In this document: piece after piece, positions 1 through 10,530 of the stretch | Layout of the letters: each line of letters opens with the position of its first letter | Numbering within the stretch: position 1 is the first letter of the stretch | Origin: Acephala macrosclerotiorum | Lineage: Eukaryota > Ascomycota > Leotiomycetes > Helotiales > Mollisiaceae | DNA length: 14,784 nt | Direction of reading: 5' to 3' | Assembly: GCA_014904845.1 (NCBI GenBank) | Contig: MU119876.1 | Location: 1 to 14,784 of the forward strand | Notes under the pieces: model-generated | What the model saw: only the letters and a program-made list of their open reading frames with translations | Told to the model about the DNA's origin: nothing | The model's database searches: none | Translations under genes and position numbers: made by a program

Positions 1-456
1 ATTTTTAAAAAATTTTATATTTTAATAATTTTTAAATTAATTAAAATATTATATTTTAAAAATTTAATTATATATAATAAAAAATTCGAATTTTTTTATT
101 ATTAATATATTAAAATTTTATTTTTATAAAATATATTAATTATTTATTTAATATAAAAATTAATATTAACTTTTTTATATATATATAATATTAATATTTT
201 TTATAATAAACGATTTTATTTAAATATAATAATTTGATTAATTTATTAAAAAATTTAATAATTTTATAATTTTAAATTAATATATAATCGATTTAATAAA
301 AAATATTAAATTTTCGATTTACGTTACATTTATAATTATAATATATTAATTAATTCAAATTATATAAAATTTTAAATTTTAAACAATTTTATTAATTTAA
401 TATTATATAAATTAATAAAATATAATTATAAAACTTTTAAATATTAAAATTTTTTA

Positions 457-810
457 AATATATTTTTATTTTAAATATTAAATATTTTTAAAAAAAATTT
501 TAAAAAGTTTTTTTTTAAATTTATATATTAAATAAAATAATTTAAATTAATTAAATCGATTATAATAATTAAATATAAACGAAAATTTTTTAAAAAAAAA
601 ATTAATATAAAATTTTATAATAAATATTTAAATATTAAAATAATTATATAATTTTTAAAAAAAAATTTAAAATTTTTTTTTTAAATTATATATTAAAAAA
701 ATAATTTAAATTAATTATTATAATTATAATAATTTAATATAAAAAATGAAAATTTTAAAAAAAAATTTTATAATAAATATATTTTTATTTAAAATATTAA
801 AAAATTTATT
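457..810. repeat. Degenerate tandem repeat, unit about 160 bp, about 2 copies
   Basis: Two neighbouring blocks align over most of their length, with several small length differences. Anchors are an ATAATTTAAATTAATTA block at 537-553 and 701-717 (offset 164) and an ATTTTATAATAAATAT block at 612-627 and 765-780 (offset 153). The flanking A/T runs also match, and a start of a third copy is suggested near 776-810. CG at 557-558 corresponds to TA at 721-722, and CG at 580-581 to TG at 747-748. These are changes expected of C-to-T mutation. Unit edges are approximate because the composition is so simple. Confidence 0.6.
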
Positions 811-2097
811 AATTTATTAATTTTATTAATCGATAAAATTTAAAATAAAAATAAATTATTAAAATTAAAAATTTTATAATTTTTTATAAAAACGTTTTTA
901 TAAAACTTATAAAATAAAATATATATTAAATATTTAAAAAAAAATTCGTTTATTATTAATTTATTTAATAAATTATTAAATAAATTTTTTTTTAATAATT
1001 AATTTAATAATATTTAATTATTTTATATTTAATTATTATAAATATTAATATAATAATAAAAATTTAATATTTTATTATTTAAAATAAATTTTTTTATTAA
1101 ATTAAATATATTAAATAATTATTAATATATAAATATTTTATATAATATAAAATAAACGATTTTAAATTAAATTTTTAATATAAAATCGAATAATATCAAT
1201 TATTAAAATATAAAAAATTTAAAAATTAAATAAAATTTTAATATTTTTATTAAATTATATAATTATAATTTAAATTATTTAATTTTTATTAATCGTAATA
1301 AAAATTTATTTTATAATGAAATATATTTTAATTAAATTTATAATTTATTATTTTCGTATTTAAATTATTTTTTAAATTAATAATTTTAAATAAATTTTTA
1401 TAAAATTAATAAAATTATATTATAATTAATTATAAATATAATATTAATATTAAAATAATTAAATTAAAAAAAAATTAATATTTAAACGAATTATTTTTAT
1501 TTATTTAAAATTTTAAAATAATAAAAATATTATTTTTATTAAAATAAAATTAAAAATAATTTTATTTTATAATAAATAATATTAAAAAATTAATTTTAAA
1601 AAAATATAAAAAAATATATATTTTATATATAAAAAAAAATTATATATAATAAATTTAATATTATATTAAAAATTTTAAAATTAAAAATAATTTCATTTAA
1701 TATTAAATTATTTAAATTTTAAAATTAATTATAATTTTTAATTTTTTTAATTTAATATATTATTTTACAAAATTATAAATAATAATTTTTATAATACGAA
1801 TATATATATATTTTTATTTTTATTTTAAATATAATTTAATAATTAAATAATAAATTTCTTTTTATTTATTAATTTATAAACGAATTAATTAATAAATAAA
1901 TTTTTAATTAAAACGTTTTATAAACGTTTAAAATTAATATAATTATTAAAATAATATTTAAAATTTTATTAAATATTAAAAATTAATAAATTAATAAATT
2001 TTTATATTAAATTTTTATATATTAATCAAAAAAGATTTTATTAAAAAATTATTAAATTAAATTTAATATTAATAATATTAATATATAATTATATATA

Positions 2098-2136
<39 letters not shown>

Positions 2137-2137
2137 A
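2098..2137. repeat. (TAAA)10 microsatellite
   Basis: Ten perfect TAAA units run without interruption and are followed by an AATATTATAAAAT stretch. A shorter (TAAA)4 tract at 2719-2734 is followed by the same stretch up to 2747. The pair could be a remnant of a longer duplication, but the sequences upstream of the two tracts do not match. Coincidence between simple repeats is therefore likely. Confidence 0.95.
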
Positions 2138-2340
2138 AATATTATAAAATATTTTATTTTTAATAAAAATTTTTAATTATTATTAAAAATAAAATTTTTT
2201 ATAATAAAATTATATAATAAAACATAATATTTATAATATGTTTTTATATTAAAATTTTATTAAAAAACGTTAAAATATATTATTTTTTATATAATTATTA
2301 TAATTATTTATTTTTTTATTAATTTATAATTATTATATTA

Positions 2341-2945
2341 TTATTAATTTTAAAAAATTCGATTATATTTATAATTCAAATTAAAAAATTTATATTAAAA
2401 TTATTAATTTAATAAAAAATAAATTATATATTTAATTAATTAAATTTTATTAAAAAATCGTCGAATTAAATTTAATATTAATAACGGTAATAAATTATTA
2501 TTAATATTCGAAAAATTAATAATATTATAATAATATTATAATAACGTTAAAAAAATTAAATCGATATTAATACGACGTTATTAAATTATTTTATTTATAA
2601 AAATTTAATATTTTTTTATATTTTTATAAAATTAATTAAACGTATTTTAATAAAGTTTTTATTTTAAAAATTCGATTAATAATTATTATAATATAAATAA
2701 TAATAATACGTAATTACGTAAATAAATAAATAAAAATATTATAAAATTTTAAAAAATTCGTTATATTTAATTAATTATAATCGAAATTTTTAATATTTTT
2801 ATATAAATTATTTAACGATATATATATTAACGTCGAATTAATATTATTAATTTAATTTTAATTTTTTATTAAAAATTATTAAACGTTATTAACGTTAAAA
2901 AAATCGATTTATAACGTTAATTATTATTAGTTTAATAAGCGAATT
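2341..2945. other. A+T-rich tract with raised CpG retention
   Basis: This stretch has clearly more CpG than the 2.3 kb before it. In the 120 bases 2461-2580 all seven C are followed by G, and seven of the eight G are preceded by C; the exception is the second G of CGG near 2485. The patch ends near 2930-2945 with a few non-CpG G and C. No reading frame or RNA gene is visible. I infer that the ancestral sequence here was more CpG-rich, or was mutated a little less; the sequence does not decide between these. Confidence 0.6.
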
Positions 2946-3539
2946 AATAGTACTAAAAATAAATTTTAATTTATTTTAAAAAATATAAATATTTTTCAAA
3001 AATCGATATTAAAAAATTTTTAATAATAAATTTTTTTTAATAATATTCAATTTAAAAAAATTAATATAAATTTTAATATAATTTATTAATAAAAATAAAT
3101 TATTGTTTAAATTAAATTAATTTTTTAATATTTTAAAATAAAAAAAATATAATATTTTTTTTAATAATAAATTTAAATTTCAAATTTTTTTATTATTTTT
3201 TTTATTAAATTTTTTAAAAAAAAAATATAAATTATAAACAAATTTAATATTAGTAAAAGTATTTAAAAAGTTATTAAATTTTTTATTTAAAACGATTTTT
3301 TTTTTAATTTTTTTTTTTTTTAAATTCGAAATAAATTTATTATATAAAAAAATAATTATAATAAAATTATATATTTTTTTTTAAAATTTTTTTATAAATA
3401 ATTAATTTCGAAAATAATATTAATTACATATTTTTTAATATATAAAAATTTTTCGTTTATTATAAATTAATATATAATTAAATTTTTTATTTTATATTAT
3501 ATTTAATATATATAAATAATAAATTTTTTTTAATAAACG
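2946..3539. other. A+T-rich gene-free tract
   Basis: The sequence is low-complexity A/T with long T and A runs, a few CpG and occasional isolated G or C. I see no gene, no repeat that can be aligned elsewhere in the window, and no recognisable site. Confidence 0.6.
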
Positions 3540-4086
3540 TATTAATATAAAATATTAAAAATTTATTATAAATTAAATATAAATATAAATAATATTATAA
3601 AATTATATTTTAAATTTATTATTTAAAAATTAAATTAAAAAAAATATTAAAATAATAATTGATTATTAATTAATTTTTTAAATTATTAAAAATTATATAA
3701 ATTTTTTTTTATTATTATATTTTTAAATTATTAATTTTAATTTTATTTTTAATTTTATTAATTAATTTTAAATTAAAAATTTTTATTTTAATATATTTAA
3801 TAAAATTATATTAAATAAAATTAAAAAAGATTTTTATAATTAAATTATTAATTTTTTTTAAAACGTTTTAAATATATTTTTTTTTATAATTTTAATAATA
3901 ATTTTATATTATTTTTTTTTATTTATTTTAAAAATTATAATTTTTTTAATAATAATAATAAAAAATTAATTATTAAAATTTTTATAATTTTATTTTTTAT
4001 TTTTATTAAAATTATAATATAAATTTTATTTAAATTTTTTATTATATTTATTTTTATTTTATAATTTTTTAAAATATTTATAATTA
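3540..4086. other. Near-total A/T desert
   Basis: In 547 bases I count only four G or C: G at 3661, G at 3829, and one CpG at 3864-3865. The longest uninterrupted A/T-only run is 3866-4086 (221 bases), and 3662-3828 is another (167 bases). No coding sequence is possible in any ordinary sense. Such DNA could be an end point of C-to-T mutation or simple-sequence expansion. The irregular order of A and T argues against a simple microsatellite. Confidence 0.9.
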
Positions 4087-5500
4087 CGTTTTTTAATTAA
4101 TTTTTAATTTAATTTATTTAATTAAAAAAATAAAAAATAAAATTTAAATTAAAAAATAATACAATTTTTTTAATTTTTAATTCGATTATATATTTTTAAT
4201 ATATTTTTTTCATATAATAAAATTTAATAATTTTTAAACGAAAATTAATTAATTTATAAAATATATATTAAAAAATAATATATATAATAAAAAATAATTT
4301 ATTTTATAAAATTACGATATAAAAATTAAATTTAATAAATTATATTAAATCGAATTAAATCGTATTAATTAATTATTAATTTTTAAATAATAAAAAAAAT
4401 TTTTTAAAAGTTTTTTACTTTTTTATAAAATTAAAAAATTTTGTAATATTTTTTTTTTTTTTTTCGTTAAATAATTTTATAATTATATTTATATTATTTT
4501 TTTAAAAAATAAATTTATATTATAAAAAATAAATTATTTTTTTTTATTTTTTAATTAATTTTTTATCGATTTATTAATAATTTTTACATTTTTTTTTATA
4601 TTAATTTATTAATAAAATTTTAAAAAAAAAAATAATAAATTTTAATATTAATATAATAATCGAAAATATAAAAATTATTAATATTAAATAAATTTAATAT
4701 TTATATAAAATATTTGAATTTTATATATTTTAAAAATAAAAATATTAATTTTATAAATTGATATATATATTTAATAAAATTTTATTTACGAAAATAAATA
4801 TTAAATAAAAAAATTATAAAACGATTAAATTATTTTTTTTCGAAATTAATTTAAAAATAATATAATATTAAAACAAATATTAACAATTAATTTAATTATA
4901 TAAAAAAAATAAAAATTGTTATTAATTAAAAAAAAATTAATATATAATTATAAAATTATAATTATTTTATAAAATCGTATAAAAATATTAATTCGTTATT
5001 AAAATTTTTATATAATTATATTATAAAATAAATATTTATAAAATTTAATTTATTTGTATTTTTAATAAAAAATTATTTTATATAAATATATTTATAAATT
5101 TTTTAATATATTGTAATATTTTTAAATTAAAATATTTTTCGTATTATAAATTTTATTAATTTTTTATATTTTGAAAATAATAAAATTAAATTTTTAAATT
5201 TTTATTAATAATTTTAATTAAAATTTCTATTTTAACGAATATTTTATTTAGAATAAAATTAAATACATTTTTTTAAAATTTTTAATATATTATTTTTTTT
5301 TAATTAATTTTTTAATATATTTAATAATTAATTTTTATTTTTTTTTAAATTTTAATATTAAAAATATTTATAAACAAATTTTATATTATTTTTTAATATT
5401 TGTAAAATTAATTTAAATTATTAATTTTTATTTTATTATTATTAAAAAATAAATTATATTTTTTAAAAATAATAATTTTATTAATTTTTACGTTTTTAAT
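4087..5500. other. A+T-rich gene-free tract
   Basis: This is A/T sequence with scattered CpG and rare non-CpG C or G. It contains the first copy of the dispersed repeat (4269-4393) and a T16 run at 4449-4464. T dominates over A in parts of the + strand (for example around 5260-5345), which may echo an ancestral pyrimidine-rich strand. No gene is visible. Confidence 0.6.
4269..4393 (+). repeat. Dispersed repeat, copy A (about 125 bp)
   Basis: This block aligns without gaps to 14081-14205 at an offset of 9812. Eight positions differ: 4297 A/T, 4315-4316 CG against TA, 4320 T/G, 4339 A/C, 4374-4375 TA against CG, and 4386 A/T. The match includes a non-trivial stretch, AATCGAATTAAATCGTATTA at 4348-4367, so it is not just shared A/T richness. 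Both copies lie in the same orientation. They could be remnants of long terminal repeats, or simply two copies of a dispersed repeat; the edges show no surviving terminal motif. Confidence 0.85.
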
Positions 5501-6900
5501 TTCGATTTTATTATTATTTTTTTTTGTTGACGTTTATTATATTTATATTAAACGATTTTAATTTTTTTAATTTTTTTTAAAATATTAAATTTATTATTGT
5601 TAATCGTTATTATATTTAATTTTTAAAAGTAATCAAATTAATAATATTAAATTAATTTTATTAAATTTTTTAATAATAAATATTATTCGATTTTAAATTA
5701 TTTAATAAAACGAAATAATTTATTTGTATTATTTTTAACGTTTTTTTTGAATTTATACGTTATATTATTTTTAATATAATTAAAAAAAAGAAATTTCGCG
5801 AATTGTAATAAAAAATTATTATTTTTAACGTTAATTTTATTAATTAAATTTGTATTTTCAAATATTATAAATTTTATTATTAAAACGTTTACAAGTTTTA
5901 ATAAATTTATTAATATATCGTTTATAATTTTAATTAAATAAATTATAATTAAATAAATTTTATAATTTAATTTTTAAATAATTTTAATTTTAATTTATTA
6001 TAATTGTTTTATTTTTTGTAAAATTTTATTAATATTTGTACGAAATAAAATTTTATATTAAAAATTATAAATTTAAAATTAAATATTTAAATTTATTTTA
6101 ATTTATTAAACAAATAAATAAATATAAAAAATTTTTAAATTAAAAATAAATTTAACGTTTTTAAATTTATTTTTATTTAATTCGACGAATAATCGTTTAA
6201 TAAAAAGTTTTAAATTATTAAAAAATTATTAATATAAAATTGAATTAATAATTTATTTTTAAAAAAATTTTAATAAATAATATAATATTTTTTTATACGA
6301 GAAAAAAAAATTTTATTAATAAATTGTATATTATTATTATTTTTAATATAAAGAAACTAATAAAATTATTATAATTATTAAAAATAAAAACGTTATAAAA
6401 AGAAAAATTAAAATAAATAAATTATAAATAAATAAAATAACGCTAATAAATAAAATAAATATATTAAATTTAAAAGTAAAATTTTTCAATTAATTAAAAT
6501 TATATAAATTTTTTTAAATTAATAATTTTTTTAAAACGATTTTAAAATTTATATAATTATTTAAATTATTGTTTTTAATTTTTTTTAAAACGTTATCGAA
6601 ATTTAATTAATTATTTAAATTATTATTTTTAAACGAATACGTATACAAATTCGAATTAAAAATCTCGTTATATAAATTTTATATTTTTAAATAAATTTAT
6701 TTACGTTTTTAAATAACTCGATTTTATATTATTAATTTTATACGTTATTATAATTTTTTTATTTAATTAAATATTTAAAACTATTTTTATTATCGTATTA
6801 AATATATTTTATATTTACGATTTTTTTAAATTTTTAAAATTTTTAATTATTATTATATTCGTCGTTCGAATTAATATTAATTAATTTTATATTATTTAAT
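5501..6900. other. A+T-rich tract with scattered CpG clusters
   Basis: CpG is more frequent here than in the first 2 kb (for example TTCGCGAA near 5796-5803 and the 6835-6875 stretch with TCGTCGTTCGAA). Non-CpG C and G are slightly more common than in the desert. The 54-bp tandem at 6526-6633 lies here. I see no open frame with coding character and no identifiable transposon motif. Confidence 0.55.
6526..6633 (+). repeat. 54-bp tandem duplication, 2 copies
   Basis: Two head-to-tail units align at an exact offset of 54. TTTTTTAAAACG at the start (C at 6537 and 6591) and TAATTATTTAAATTATT (6554-6570 and 6608-6624) are shared. G at 6571 faces A at 6625, a TpG to TpA change, which is the classic RIP-type transition read on the opposite strand. 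The first third of the unit is the most diverged. Confidence 0.75.
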
Positions 6901-9000
6901 TTTAATTTATTATATAAATTTTCGTTTTTTAATATAAAATATAAATAAATAATCGAAATAATTAAATAAATTTTTTAATAAAAAAATAAACTAAATTTAT
7001 ATATAAAATAATTAACGTATTTTTTAATACGAAAAAAATTAATATATTAATTTATAAATTTTAAATTTAAATAATTTAAAAATTTATAATTTTTATATAA
7101 TATAATATATATTAAATTATTAATATTTATTATAAACAATTTATAATTAAAATTATATCGCTTTTTAATAAAAATAATAATAAAAATAATAATTAATTAT
7201 ACGTTTTATTAAAATCTTTTTTAAATAATTTTAAATATATTACAAAAATTTAATTTATATAAAAATAATAAAATTATATTAGTTTTACAATCAAAAATAA
7301 TTTTATTTAAATTAATATTAATAATTATTATAAAAACATTATTAATAATTATTTAATAAAAAATAATATAATTTATTTATAATTAATTAAAATTTTAATT
7401 TATTTTTTAATTATATATATAATATATTTTAAAATAAAATTAATTACGATTATTATAAAAAGTTTTAATTAATACTAATTAATTATAAAAAATTATATAT
7501 TAAAAATCGTAAAATTTTATTATTAATTTACGAATTATAAAATTTAATAATTTTTATTTTATTTTTTTAAAATTGAAATAATATTTATTATAAATTTTCA
7601 AAAAAATATCGTAAAATATATTATTTAAAATATAAAAACGATTAAAGTTTTTATAAAAAATATAAAATAATAAATTATTTTATAAAAAAAAAAATATTAT
7701 CGATTTAAATTTTTCAAAAAATTAATTTATTTTTTTTTTAATCGAGAAATTTTAAACTTTTATAAAAATAATAATTTTTAATATAATTTTTTATAAATTA
7801 TAATTTATATTTTAAATTAATAATAATTTTTAAAAATAAATAAAAATTATTTAAAATATTATTTTTAAAAATATTTTTCAAAAAAATAATTTTAAATTTA
7901 TTTAAAATATTTAATATAATATTTAATTTTTTAAAAATATATTTTATTTTGAAATTAAATTAAAAAAAAAATTTAAAAATCGTAATAAGTTTTATATTAA
8001 TTTTAATAGTATTAAAAATAAATAAAAAAATTTAATTACAAATATTTTTTATTATTAAATAATTTATTAAAATTTAAATAAAACGTTTATTATTTTAAAT
8101 TATAATTCGAAGTTTTTTATAAATATATATTAAATATATTATTTCGAATTTAATAAAATAATAATATAAATTAAATTATAAAAATTAATAAATTAAAAAA
8201 ATTTAAAATTAAAATATAATTTTTTTTAAAATAAAAAATTATAATTTTAAAATCGTTTTTAAAAAATCGATTTTAAAAAAAACAATTTATTTAAATCGTA
8301 ATAAATTAATATACGTTTATTTAATAAATAAATTTAAAAATTTTTTTACGATTTTTTTTTTAATTTATAAATTTTTATATAATACGTATATAAAAAATTT
8401 TATTTTTTTTTTTTTTTTATAATTGTTTATTTTATTTTTTGTATAAATATTTATATTTTATATTATTATAATAATTTTAATATTTAAACGTAAAACGATA
8501 TACAAAATCGAAATTAATATATTATTTTTAAATATATTTTTAAAAATTTTAAAATTTCGAAAAAAATAAAATTTTTAATTATTATTATTCGTTTTTTAAT
8601 TATAAATATTTTAAACTCGTTTATATAATAATTAAAAAAAACTTTAATAAAAACAAATATAAACGTATTTTTACGAATAAAATAAATATTTTATATAAAT
8701 ATTAAAAATAATTTTTTAACGTTTTTAAAAAAACGATTATATTATTAATAAAAATTTTAATAAAATAACGATATAATTAAAATTTTAAATTTATAATTTA
8801 TTAAACGTAAATAAAAAAGTTTTTAAAAATTTAAAAAATTATTTTAAAACGTTTTAAATCGTAATAATTAATAATAATAATTTTATTTTAATAATTTTTT
8901 CAAATTAAAAATTAATAAAAAAATTTTAATTCGTTAATAATTATAATATAAATTATATTTTTAAGAATTTTTATAATTTATTTTTAATCAAATATTAAAT

Positions 9001-9019
9001 ACGCGTCGAAAATCGTCGT
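9001..9019. other. CpG cluster in A+T-rich DNA
   Basis: Five CpG fall within 19 bases, including ACGCGTCG, with no C or G outside CpG. Such density is exceptional for the surrounding tract. It probably marks an ancestral CpG-rich site whose other C and G were lost. Confidence 0.7.
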
Positions 9020-9335
9020 TTTATTTATAAGTTTTATATTAATAATAAAATGAAAATATAATTTATTTTTAATTATTTTTTAAATTATAAATATAAAATA
9101 ATTAAAAAATATTAATTAAATTATTTATTCGAATTTATTTTTATTATATATAATATTAAATATTTTATTAATAATTTTTTAATTTTTTATATTAATAAAA
9201 TATTTATTATTAACGATTTTTATATTTTATTAATTTTTAATTAATAAAACGAATATATATAATTTGAATAAAAAATCGATAAAACTTTTATTAATTTAAT
9301 AAATTATAAATTCGTCGATTAAAATTTCGTATTAA

Positions 9336-9374
9336 ATTACAAATTTTAAATTTGTAATATATATATATATATAT
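9336..9374. repeat. Perfect palindrome followed by (AT)9
   Basis: Arms ATTACAAATTT (9336-9346) and AAATTTGTAAT (9348-9358) are perfect inverted copies around a single T at 9347. They run straight into nine AT units at 9357-9374. Unusually for this region, each arm keeps a non-CpG C (a CpA at 9340, and its mirror TpG at 9353-9354). The element could extrude as a cruciform; no function is evident. Confidence 0.8.
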
Positions 9375-9891
9375 TATTATTTAATACGATTTTTAAAACG
9401 TCGATTAATTTAATAATATTATTAAAAAATAATTAATTATTAATTAATATTTTTTTATTTATAAATATAATAATTTCGTTCGAATTTTATTCGTTTTTAT
9501 TCGAAATTAATTTAATTATATAATAATCGTTTTTTTCGTATTTTTAATATATTTTTAATTTAATTTTTTTTTAATTAATAAATTAATAAAATTTAAATTC
9601 GTAATAATAACGAAATTTGTTTTATTTATAATAATATCGTAAATATATACGTATTAAATATTAAATATAAACTAACGATTATTAAATAGTAAAAAATATA
9701 TAATTAATATTATAACGATTTTTTAAAATAAAATTATAATATTTTTCGCGTATAAAACTTTTTTTTTAATATAAAAACTTTTTATAAGAATTTAAATCGA
9801 TATAATTAAATTTTCGTATAAATCGACGATAAATATATAATTTTTATAATTTAATTTTCTTTAATATAAATAAAATGTTTCTCTCGTATCG

Positions 9892-9951
9892 AAAGAAAAA
9901 GCCCGTTCGACGGCTCGCTAAGCGAGCCAATAGTAAACGGGCCTTTTCTTT
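9892..9951 (+). repeat. Nested hairpin, 16-bp outer and 7-bp inner stem
   Basis: The outer arms 9892-9907 (ending GCCCGTT) and 9936-9951 (starting AACGGGC) pair over 16 positions with one A/C mismatch at 9900/9943. Inside, GGCTCGC (9912-9918) and GCGAGCC (9922-9928) form a perfect stem with a TAA loop. The unpaired sides are CGAC (9908-9911) and AATAGTA (9929-9935), giving an asymmetric internal loop. This could be a folded RNA, a cruciform, or part of a miniature inverted-repeat element. I did not find the conserved core of a hammerhead ribozyme or tRNA promoter boxes. It sits at the very left edge of the island. Confidence 0.85.
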
Positions 9952-9973
9952 AGGCACTCGACGCACATTTTGT

Positions 9974-10004
9974 TTCGCAGGCCTCGTAAAGACGCTTTTG
10001 CGAA
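9974..10004 (+). repeat. Small inverted repeat TTCGCA/TGCGAA
   Basis: Six-base arms at 9974-9979 and 9999-10004 enclose 19 bases, which contain a minor CGT-AAAG-ACG fold. It follows the nested hairpin closely, so both may belong to one structured element. A stem of six pairs could arise by chance. Confidence 0.45.
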
Positions 10005-10031
10005 GGACTACACTTTAGTAATTTATTTTTA

Positions 10032-10059
10032 TTTCAAGTTTCAAGTTAAAAGCTTTTAA
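10032..10059. repeat. TTTCAAG tandem and 14-bp palindrome
   Basis: TTTCAAG is repeated twice at 10032-10045. It is followed directly by the perfect palindrome TTAAAAGCTTTTAA at 10046-10059. The 11-mer CAAGTTTCAAG (10035-10045) reappears inverted as CTTGAAACTTG at 10657-10667, so the two sites bracket the satellite. No matching sequence extends beyond the 11-mer. Confidence 0.75.
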
Positions 10060-10120
10060 TTTGAGCGTTTTATAAGCATTTGAAATTAGTATAATTATTG
10101 AAATAAATAGTAGTGTGAGA

Positions 10121-10176
10121 TTCTGCCGAGCGGTGAAGCCGATAAGCCGATAAGCACCTTAGTACCTAAGGCAGAA
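10121..10176 (+). repeat. Inverted repeat TTCTGCC/GGCAGAA with 8-bp tandem inside
   Basis: TTCTGCC (10121-10127) is inverted at 10170-10176. The enclosed sequence holds the tandem AAGCCGAT (10136-10143 and 10144-10151, plus a partial AAGC) and the hairpin CCTTAG-TAC-CTAAGG (10157-10171). Just outside, TGAGA (10116-10120) pairs with TCTCA (10190-10194). Together they make a potential long stem-loop at the left end of the 196-bp satellite. Confidence 0.7.
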
Positions 10177-10290
10177 ACGTACTACGAAGTCTCATATTAC
10201 TAGGAAAACACTCCCTGGGACTCCCGTCTCTTATATTGAGTTGCTACGATCGATTTAATTACTTTTAATTACTTTACTTAGTATATAATT

Positions 10291-10309
10291 CCAAGGGGAG
10301 ACCCCTTGG
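10291..10309 (+). repeat. Perfect 8-bp hairpin in satellite unit 1
   Basis: CCAAGGGG, loop AGA, CCCCTTGG form a perfect stem. The equivalent in unit 2 (10487-10505) is CCAAGGAG-AGA-CTTCCTGG, which keeps five Watson-Crick pairs of unit 1, one G-C changed to A-T on both sides (10297/10303 against 10493/10499), one G-T wobble and one A/C mismatch. Confidence 0.9.
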
Positions 10310-10518
10310 GACCCCCTTTAAGAGCTGCGCAGTTATTCTAGTATTTAAGTGCCTTGGTGCCTTAGGCAAAAACGCACTTACTATAGAGCTTTATATCAAA
10401 AAGACACCTCCTAGGACTCCCGTCTCTTATATTAAGATTCTACGATCGATTTAATTAATATAAATCACTTTACTTAGTATATAATTCCAAGGAGAGACTT
10501 CCTGGGACTCCCCTTGAA

Positions 10519-10530
10519 AGCTGCGCAGCT
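10519..10530. repeat. 12-bp palindrome in satellite unit 2
   Basis: AGCTGCGCAGCT is a perfect palindrome. Unit 1 has AGCTGCGCAGTT at 10323-10334, keeping the CTGCGCAG core. The conserved core may be a protein binding site, but nothing in the window identifies one. Confidence 0.8.

Larger units (their letters stand above)
1..2340. other. A+T-rich gene-free tract, RIP-like
   Basis: This is almost pure A/T sequence; the first 60 bases contain no C or G at all. The rare C and G are mostly paired as CpG (for example at 87-88, 211-212 and 557-558). Stop triplets TAA and TAG are dense in every frame I scanned, so I see no credible reading frame. Apart from the degenerate tandem at 457-810 and the TAAA microsatellite at 2098-2137, I see only low-complexity A and T runs. 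I infer heavily mutated, ancient repeat DNA, but no transposon family can be recognised from what remains. Confidence 0.75.
6901..9857. other. A+T-rich gene-free tract
   Basis: The sequence remains A/T with G/C mostly in CpG. CpG becomes denser towards the right, especially 8240-8900 and 9280-9840. In 9481-9540 all ten G/C bases form five CpG. Small CpG-anchored inverted repeats occur, such as CGTATT/AATACG at 7016-7031, and there is a T16 run at 8403-8418. No gene, RNA gene or transposon terminus is recognisable. The tract ends where non-CpG C reappears at about 9858-9890. Confidence 0.6.

Noticed and set aside
2098..2747. Duplication linking the two TAAA tracts
   Set aside because: Only the microsatellite and about 13 bases after it match; the upstream sequences do not align.
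9905..9910. tRNA-type B box (GTTCGA) suggesting a SINE
   Set aside because: The hexamer is inside the hairpin stem region, and I found no matching A box upstream nor a cloverleaf.
9892..9951. Helitron 3' hairpin or hammerhead ribozyme
   Set aside because: No CTRR end follows the hairpin at the expected distance on either strand, and no CUGAUGA and GAAA core is arranged around the stems.
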